A stretch of DNA of 64,000 bases, from contig NC_045148.1 of NCBI RefSeq assembly GCF_008831285.2, positions 20,701,002-20,765,001 of the forward strand, read 5' to 3'. This document shows, in pieces, positions 57,006 through 64,000 of this stretch (positions are counted from its first letter, which is position 1; each line of letters begins with the position of its first letter). The notes beneath the pieces are model-generated. The model worked only from the letters and a program-made list of their open reading frames with translations, was not told the DNA's origin and did no database searches. The translations under genes were made by a program, and so were the position numbers. Origin of the DNA: Nymphaea colorata (Eukaryota > Streptophyta > Magnoliopsida > Nymphaeales > Nymphaeaceae).

Positions 57006-58612
57006 GTGTCACGGCCCAATTTTTTACACCAAAAATTTTCTTCTTTCTTTATCATAAATAATTGCGGAAGCAACATTGAGTCATGACCAAAACATAAACA
57101 AAAGCACTGTATTAAAATAAAAAACTTGGACCCAAACAACTAAAATGACCACTAAGCCCAAAACCGACGCAGTGTCCAGAATGCCAATGCCCGTCCATCA
57201 CAAGGCTGAGGTCGTCACTCTGTGAGCCAAAATCTATCAATGACTACCTGTAGTGATAGAAAGAAGGGTCAGAATTCCTCTGAGTATGGAAAAATCTAGC
57301 CATGAATGGAACATGACCCAACAAAATAATATTTGATTTCGTAAAACAAATCCATATAAGGACCTTATGATTCACAACCATAAGTCTCCAAATCTTAACA
57401 CATATTACAGTTACGACTCATTAACAGAAACAAAATGAGGTGTGCACGACCTCCAAAATTTCGTAGGCTTCCAACCGTGGTTCTCTGACAATGTCATGGT
57501 CATTGTGCCGAGCAACATAAATCTCCGTGGGCACTCACGGGCAAAACAGAACATCTCTTCACCAGGCGATCCAACGGATCGAGGACACTTGCAGTGAAGC
57601 CTCCTGAGATATCCCAGATCGCCACTGCAGTAGCATGGTCTCTCTAAAAACCCGGGTAGAGAGACAAGGAGACGTCTCGCTCCCAAACAAAAACAGAACA
57701 GAATCCCGGGCCCTTGTGCCGCCCAATACCCTGTACAGACAGAGGAGTGTGACCACTACCTCCCGGGACGAAACCAAACACTGGGCAAAACAGAAAGCTC
57801 GTACTCGCATAAACCATCACACAAAGTCCATGTTTCGCCTTCGAATTTCAAAAGTGAGGATTTACCATTATTAGACCTTGTCTATTACCACTCATAGAAA
57901 CCGCCCTCAGGCTTGATTTCACAGACAGAAGTAATAAGTCATTTTCTAACAATGGCAACAAAATAGAGTCGAATAGAGAAACAACATACGAAATATCACG
58001 CCAAGAATTCTCAAATAAAATAATCATTCAAAAGCAAGAGAAGTTACATTTTTAAAATCCTTAGAGCGTGAACTTATTTTGAGAACCCTTTGTTTGAAGT
58101 TTAAACACAACTAAAGGCATCAAAGAGCAATAAAACATAACACTAGGTTTTTAATTTATAAAACCCCCTTTTGGCAATTTTCAAGAACTTAGAGGGTACC
58201 AAATCGTAATTTCATATTAAAAATCAGGTTCTTGCTGAAAGTCACTTTCGCAAGCCTCTTTTTGAAGAGGTTTTTAGCAAAATGATGCGGCATGAACATT
58301 TACAAATTTTAACAGCTTATCCATAAATTTTGCTAATTAGATGGACCCCTTTTGAAATTTTTCAACTTTGTTATAAAATCACCCGAACGCTCGTTTCCCT
58401 CATTTCTTGCCCTCGTTTTCTCTCTCCTCACGCAAGAGCATCTCCCTCTTCTTCTCACGGGCTGCTCCTTCCCTCTCTCGTTCAACCGCCGGTGGAGTCT
58501 CCTTCTGTCTTCAAAGAAAACGAAACCAGAGAGGGAGAGAGAGAGCAGAGCTCCCTGCGTTTGGGTCTACCACACCGCCGCCCACCGTCCGACCGACGTG
58601 GAACTTCCACGG
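57006..58612 (-). repeat. Second long Gypsy LTR, inverted (left part)
   Basis: The reverse complement matches 55320-56769 over most of its length, including 'cttttgaaattcgaaggcgaaac', 'gatccgttggatcgcctgg' and the LTR end TTGGGCCGTGACA at 57006. On the minus strand no primer binding site follows the LTR end, so it behaves as a 3' LTR of a different insertion. It continues at 63846 after the chromovirus inserted in it. Confidence 0.7.
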
Positions 58613-58934
58613 TGTTACGTTCTGCTTGTGAACAGAGTTTTGAAGAGAGGAAGAGAGCAGAGTAAGAAGGAAGAGATGGAAGCGAGTAAGAGAAATTGGA
58701 ATTAGAACCATGAACCTTTCATTAACAACTAAGGCCTTATAACCAGAAGTGGAGGCCTCAAAACAAGCAACGTGGCTAACCCACTAACAGGAACTAACTT
58801 CTCGCAAGGTAGTGGGAAACCCCCACTACATGGAATAACTAAAATCAACATAACTGATGACTAACTAGGACCATGACGCCTACTAACCGTTACCACGATG
58901 CCACAATGGCCATTACACGATTAAGGTCGTGACA
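58613..58934 (-). repeat. Chromovirus 3' LTR (322 bp)
   Basis: Runs TGTTACG...CGTGACA on the plus strand. It is downstream of the coding region on the minus strand, hence the 3' LTR. A purine-rich stretch on the minus strand (ccgagggaggtcgat, 58935-58949) is the likely polypurine tract. Confidence 0.93.
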
Positions 58935-61647
58935 ATCGACCTCCCTCGGAACTGTTCTTGTCCTCAAGAATAGCAATTTGATTCAATTCGGATATGATGG
59001 GAAATTGAGCCCTAATTGCATTATAATCATCCCATGTCGCCTCATCATCATGTAAATTGGCCCATTTGACAAGTACTTGGACGACTGCCACATTGTTACG
59101 CTTCACCAAACGACGATCCAGTATTGCCTTAGGTTCGGACCGAATTAGGCCCTCCTTATCAGTGACAGGTGGTGTAGTGATTGGTACTTGTCCTTCCCCA
59201 ACTTGTCGTTTTAGTAACGACACATGAAAAACTGGGTGGATTGCGCAGAATAGAGGTAGGTCGAGTTTGTAAGCCACCAATCCTATCCGGGCTAGTACAC
59301 GGAAGGGCCCATAATACTTGGCTGCAAGCTTGAGGTTGGTACGGATAGCTAGTGAGCTTTGCCTGTAAGGCTGGAGCTTTAAGAACACCCAGTCTCCTAC
59401 AGCGAACTCCCTCTCAGTTCATTGTTTGTCAGCTTGAATCTTCATGCGGTTCTGTGCTTGAACGAGCGAGTCAGATAATAAGCGCACCATTTGAGCATGC
59501 CTGGTGGTGTAGTCTGCAACCACGGCTACGGAGGGCTGTTCGCCGTGAATTCCGGGAATGGGAGGTGGCGAGTAACCATAAACCACCTTGAAGGGTGAAC
59601 TCTTGATGGCCGTATGGTAGGAACTATTGCACCAGAATTCAGCTAGTGACAACCAAGTGTTCCAAGTGCTCGGTCGATTGAAACACATTGCTCTTAGATA
59701 ATGTTTGAGACATTGATTAAGTCTTTCTGTTTGGCCGTCAGATTGGGGATGATATGCTGAACTAAGGGCCAGCTGGGTCCCGAATCTTTTGAAGAGCTCA
59801 CGCCACATATTGCTGGTGAAGACTTTGTCTCGGTCTAAGACCATTGTTTCCGGAAGTCCGTGGTGCTTGAACACATTGTCGAAGAGAGCTTGCGCCAATT
59901 GAATGGCAGTGAATGGATGCGCCATGGCAATGAAGTGGCCGTACTTAGAGAATCTATCCACCACCACTAATATCACATCCTTGCCTTGCGAACGAGGCAA
60001 TCCTTTGATGAAATCAAGCGCAATGTTCTTCCAATTGCCTGTTGGAATTGGTAGGGGCTAAAGTAAACCGGGGTTTGCCACGGTTTCAGATTTGCAACGT
60101 TGGCATGTGTCATAATTAGCAACGTACTGATCTACTTCCTTCTTGAGGCCAGGCCAATAAAAATGTCTTTTGATTCGTTTATAAGTTGCTAACCTGCCCG
60201 AGTGCCCTCCAATGGCTGCATTATGTAATTGTTGAATAATCTTGTGGCGAAGATTGCTAGAACAGCCGATATAGAGGTGGTTTTTGTAACGCAGCAAGCC
60301 ATGTTGCAGCTTGAATTTGGGCCTGCCATTAGGAGCTAGTAATAACTCCTCTTTGATTTGAGTTGCCTTGGTGTCCCCAATATAACTCTTCTCAACGGAA
60401 GCCCTCCAGGCTGGAATGACTGAGGATATAGCGCTAACCTCGTTTGGAATGTCGTTCTTGGTTGTGTTAGCGAAGCGTGAAAGGGCATCGGCTCGGCTGC
60501 CTTGTTATCAAATCCCCTTCGATAGGTGATAGAGAAGTTCAGCCCCATCAAACGAGAGACACCCTTCTGTTGTAAGTTTGTATGAACCTTCTGATCCGTA
60601 AGAAATTGTAAACTGCGATGATCCGTCTTGATCACAAAATGGGCTCCCTCCAGATAATGTCGCCAATGCGTCACTGCCGATAGGACAGCCATCAACTCCT
60701 TTTCGTAGGTGGCCAATCCAGCATTGCGAGGACCTAATGCTTCACTCATGTAGGCGATTGGATGCCCATGTTGAGTTAAGACTGCCCCTATGCCCCGTTC
60801 TGATGCATCTGTTTCCAACACAAATCCACTATTAAAGTCAGGATATGAAAGTATGGGAGAAGTGGATAGGAGATGCTTGAGATTTGTGAAAGCCTCATCT
60901 GCGGCTGGAGACCAGCAGAAGGCGTCCTTCTTGAGGAGGTTAGTTAGGGGTTGCGCCACCATGCCATAATGCCGTATGAATTTTCGGTAGTAACCAGATA
61001 AGCCGAGGAAACCCCGCAACTCTCGGACGGTTTTAGGTGTGGGCCAGCTGAGTATGGCTTCCACCTTCCTTGGGTCGGTATTGACTCCTTATCCCGATGT
61101 GACGTGTCCCAAGTAATCAACTTTAGTCATGCCAAACTCGCATTTGGATAACTTGAGGTAGAATTGTTGACGGCGTAGTAACTCTAGCACCATCGCAAAT
61201 GCTCAATGTGCAAGGTCCACTCGCGACTGTAAATCAATATGTCGTCAAAAAATACCAGGACAAATTGACGTAAGAATGGAGCCAAAACCTGATTCATTAA
61301 GGACTGAAAGGTGGCCGGGGCATTAGTAAGACCAAAGGGTAGCACCCTGAACTCATAATGGCCTTGGTGCGTCTGAAATGTCGTTTTAGGCACGTCTCCT
61401 CCTTCATACGAATTTGATGGTACCCAGCCCGTAAGTCGAGCTTGGAGAATACCTTGGCGCCATGTAGTTCATCCAGAAGGTCGTCAATGATTGGAATCGG
61501 ATATCGATCCTTGATCGTCCGACAGTTGAGTTGACGGTAATCTACACACAGTCGCCAGCTACCATCCTTCTTTTTAACAAGCAAGACGGGCGAGGCGAAA
61601 GGACTGTGACTGTGGCGGATGAACCCAGCATCCAATAGGTTTTGCAC
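58921..61647 (-). pseudogene. Chromovirus pol: RT, RNase H, integrase, chromodomain, broken
   Basis: RT begins near 61647 ([38 protein letters not shown]) and has the active site FFDDILIYS near 61230. RNase H motifs are ETDASERGIGAVL and YEKELMAV. The integrase HHCC zinc region (HNAAIGGHSG ... CQRC) is near 60060-60250, the core (VVVDRFSKYGHF, YHPQSDGQTERLN) at 59420-60000, and a chromodomain (VLVKWANLHDDEATWDDY) near 58990-59110. Frameshifts occur near 61390 and between 61184 and 61064. Stop codons interrupt near 60057 and 59418, although the flanking frames agree. It would copy and integrate the element, with the chromodomain guiding targeting to modified chromatin. Confidence 0.9.
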
Positions 61648-61893
61648 TTGGACCTCGATCTCCCGTTTTTAGTGGTATGAGTAGCGATATGGGCAGACGG
61701 CTATGGGTGGAGTCCCTGGAACTAGTGTGATCCCGTGGTCATGAGAACGTTGAGGTGGGAGTTTCTTGGGTTCTTCAAACAAGTCGCCGAAGGAGCGAAG
61801 CAAGGAATGCAGCCTGTCTTGGAAATCCATGGGGAGGTCTGATCTGCTGCAAGTAGGAAATCCAAGTGAATTTGATGGTGAAAGCGCTGGCAG

Positions 61894-63498
61894 CTAGTGG
61901 TCTATCTGAAATACCCAAGCCACGTGCTCGATCTGCTGAATGTTGATGTTTTGGGAAGTACTACTAGCTATGAGACAGCTGAGCTCCTCCAAGTGTTTTA
62001 AATCACCACGATGGCCCTTGAGAATAACCTCCTTCCCGTTCTTTTTAATAGTGGCCTGGGACTGCACAAAATCGAAAGTGATGGGGTTCACCTCCTGCAT
62101 CCAATCAGTACCCAAGACAAGGTCGTAAGTACCAAGATCAAGAATGCGAAAATCACGTCGAAAGTGACTGCCGCACATCTCCCAACTCAAGTCAGGGCAA
62201 GTTTTGGAGCACCCGACTCTGGTGCCATTGGCTAGAGCAATGGTCATATCCGGGCCGTCCAGGACATCCAGGTTAAGAGCATCAACCAATTTGGAGTTAA
62301 GAAAGGTTGCGGTACTCCCTGTATCTAATAGAATCAAGACTGGCTTTTGACGGATGTGCCCCCTCAACTTTAAGGTGCCTCGGCCGGTACTCCCATTAAT
62401 GGCGTGCATGGAGAGTTCCACAAGTTGCTCATCCGGGCTAGGGAGTGGGTGGTCTTCCTCGAGGCCACCTTCATCCGAACCGGGTTCATCCAAGACGTGA
62501 GCTTCACCATGCGGACGAGGTCTGCAAGAGTGTCCGCGAACCCAAGGGGCACCGCAACGGTAACATGTGGGATCCTTCTTGACAGGATGTTGATCCCGTG
62601 GGGTTTTCAGTCCGCCGGAAGGGAATGGGGTGGATGGCGAGCTACGAAATTGGTGTTTTGCAAGTGACTTCAAGGCGGCTTCGTGCAACTTGGCCTTGGC
62701 CATGGCCTCCTGAATCGTGAGGGGTGTGTGGGCCCGGACGAGGGGCTGAAGCGGGTCCGTAAGTCCACCAAGAAAACAGGAAATGAAGTACTTATCAGAC
62801 AGGGTGACGTGAGCACGTAACACATGTCCTTGTAGCTCCTCGAAGCGCTTGATGTAATTAGAGACACTTCCTATTTGTTTGAGGTGGTTGAATTCAGCAA
62901 AGACGGTTTCAGAATCTTGAATGCCAAATCTATCGCATAATCGATTCACGAATTGAGGCCAGGTGAGGTCATTGTGGTGGAGCAGTTCATTGGACAGCCA
63001 AGTGTCTCCTTCTTTGTTTAGATGGAGGCGGGCGAGCTTTACCTTACGGTGTTCCTCAACGTCATGGACATCAAAGTATTGCTCACATTTTTGAATCCAA
63101 TATCTGGGATTAGTCGGAGTGAACTCGAGAAAATAGAGGCGAAATGAAACATCACTAGAACGCCGCATCGTAGGGGGAACGGGAGGTTGTGCAGTAGCGG
63201 GTGAAGCGGATGATGTTGCGGTGATGGAAGGTGTTGCTGCTGTTGAGGTGGGGTGGGAAGGGGGTGCTCCTAAGAGCCCGTGATTATCAGAGTCCATGCC
63301 CATCTAAGGACAGGAAGCCATCGCATCCTGTAAGTCGGTGAACCTTTGATCAGCTTGCTTAAAGTATTGCTCCATGCGTTGCCAAGATTCCTGAAGACGA
63401 AGGTTAATTTCTTGGCGAAAGTCGGCCATGGAGGACTCCAGCCATTGGACAAGATCATCAGGTGCTTTGTTGTCGGTGGTTTTGGAGCGTGTAGCCAT
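61894..63498 (-). pseudogene. Chromovirus gag-protease with one premature stop
   Basis: ATG at 63498 (MATRSKTTDN) opens a frame that runs 64 codons to a TAG at 63304-63306, then continues in the same frame for 469 codons to 61894. The gag (retrotrans_gag) block is WIQKCEQYFDVHDVEEHRKV ... FGIQDSETVFAEFNHLKQ. An atypical CCHC-like knuckle CYRCGAPWVRGHSC follows, then the aspartic protease DTGSTATFL. A single nonsense change therefore separates the N-terminal 64 residues from the rest. Confidence 0.88.
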
Positions 63499-63503
63499 CG
63501 TGT

Positions 63504-63516
63504 GGCTCTGATACCA
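63504..63516 (-). other. Chromovirus primer binding site (initiator tRNA-Met)
   Basis: On the minus strand TGGTATCAGAGCC lies two bases after the 5' LTR. It is a full match to the 3' end of initiator Met tRNA. Confidence 0.9.
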
Positions 63517-63518
63517 CT

Positions 63519-63840
63519 TGTTACGTTCTGCTTGTGAACAGAGTTTTGAAGAGAGGAAGAGAGCAGAGTGAGAAGGAAGAGACAGAAGCGAGTAAGAGAA
63601 ATTGGAATTAGAACCATGAACCTTTCATTAACAACTAAGGCCTTATAACCAGAAGTGGAAGCCTCAAAACAAGCAACGTGGCTAACCCACTAACAGGAAC
63701 TAACTTCTCGCAAGGTAGTGGGAAACCCCCACTACATGGAATAACTAAAATCAACATAATTGATGACTAACTAGGACCATGACGCCTACTAACCATTACC
63801 ACGATGCCACAATGGTCATTACATGATTAAGGTCGTGACA
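63519..63840 (-). repeat. Chromovirus 5' LTR (322 bp)
   Basis: Same length and ends as the copy at 58613-58934, with 8 single-base differences by eye, all C/T or G/A. Confidence 0.93.
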
Positions 63841-63845
63841 CACGG

Positions 63846-64000
63846 TTCTTCCACCACCCAAAAACAGAGAGGGAAAGAGAGCTTCGTTCCTGCGTTTGGG
63901 TTTCTCACGCCGCCACGCCACTGACGGACCACGCCTTCAGCCGCCGCCGTCTCATCCTCTCCTCTCGTTCTTCCATCGGATCCACAGTGAGGAAAGCAGC
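63846..64000 (-). repeat. Inverted long Gypsy LTR, continuation
   Basis: Resumes the sequence interrupted at 58612. The stretch 'cagagaggga(a/g)agagag...ctgcgtttgggt' also occurs at 58527-58570, so the LTR has an internal direct repeat of roughly 130 bp straddling the chromovirus insertion. It runs out of the window. Confidence 0.6.

Larger units (their letters stand above)
58613..63840 (-). mobile_element. Ty3/Gypsy chromovirus-type LTR retrotransposon (Reina-like), defective
   Basis: Complete boundaries: two 322-bp LTRs, a 5-bp target duplication CACGG (58608-58612 and 63841-63845), and total length 5228 bp. The coding order on the minus strand is gag, protease, RT, RNase H, integrase and a C-terminal chromodomain, which places it among the chromoviruses. 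The short LTRs and size suggest the Reina clade. Stops and frameshifts in gag and pol make this copy non-autonomous. By eye the two LTRs differ at 8 of 322 positions, all transitions, so the insertion is fairly recent. It lies inside the inverted long LTR. Confidence 0.93.

Noticed and set aside
58330-58711. Several overlapping 66-117 codon frames around 58.3-58.7 kb
   Set aside because: They lie in the long inverted LTR and cross the chromovirus insertion point; all are shadows of GA-rich repeat sequence.

Overview
This is nuclear DNA from a flowering plant. It has GT-AG introns, AT-rich intergenic DNA, MITEs and LTR retrotransposons. Intact TIR-NB-ARC-LRR (TNL) genes argue against a grass or other monocot; I cannot name the species. 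The core of the window is a disease-resistance (NLR) cluster: four TNL genes in tandem on the minus strand (called TNL-A to TNL-D, about 16.7-50.3 kb), one TNL pseudogene fragment copied from TNL-A (7.1-9.0 kb), and one non-TIR NB-LRR gene on the plus strand (13.2-15.1 kb). All exon models come from my own reading of splice signals and reading-frame phase.

Layout: 0.9-7.1 kb is a degenerate Copia retrotransposon whose 3' LTR abuts the TNL pseudogene. 9-13 kb is AT-rich intergenic DNA with microsatellites, a tandem duplication and a foldback MITE. 13.2-15.1 kb is the NB-LRR gene, convergent with TNL-A (16.7-21.2 kb, possibly with a further 5' exon at 22.2 kb). TNL-B (25.2-30.2 kb), TNL-C (32.3-37.5 kb) and TNL-D (43.3-50.2 kb) follow. 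The DNA upstream of TNL-C (38.2-41 kb) recurs upstream of TNL-D (50.9-52.2 kb), so the array grew by tandem duplication with a unit of roughly 12-13 kb. From 52.3 kb the array is cut off by nested transposons: a long LTR of a Gypsy-type element that itself carries a PIF/Harbinger-like element with captured host gene pieces, a second LTR of the same family in inverted orientation from 57.0 kb, and inside that a 5.2 kb chromovirus-type Gypsy element (58.6-63.8 kb) with a clean CACGG target-site duplication.

The TNLs share one plan: a TIR exon, an NB-ARC exon joined in the same phase, an LRR region in one or two exons, and a last exon with a post-LRR beta-rich domain. They are expected to act as intracellular immune receptors: the NB-ARC switch binds ADP/ATP, the LRR and post-LRR regions sense effectors, and the TIR acts as an NAD+-cleaving signalling domain. 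The copies differ in telling ways. TNL-B and TNL-C begin with a hydrophobic anchor and a basic cluster. TNL-D has Gln where the catalytic Glu of TIR NADases lies. An intron spliced in TNL-C appears to have become coding in TNL-A and TNL-B. The non-TIR NLR lacks a coiled-coil and has lost the MHD histidine. No clearly undescribed system is visible; the most unusual objects are these receptor variants and the gene-capturing transposon at 53.5-55.3 kb.
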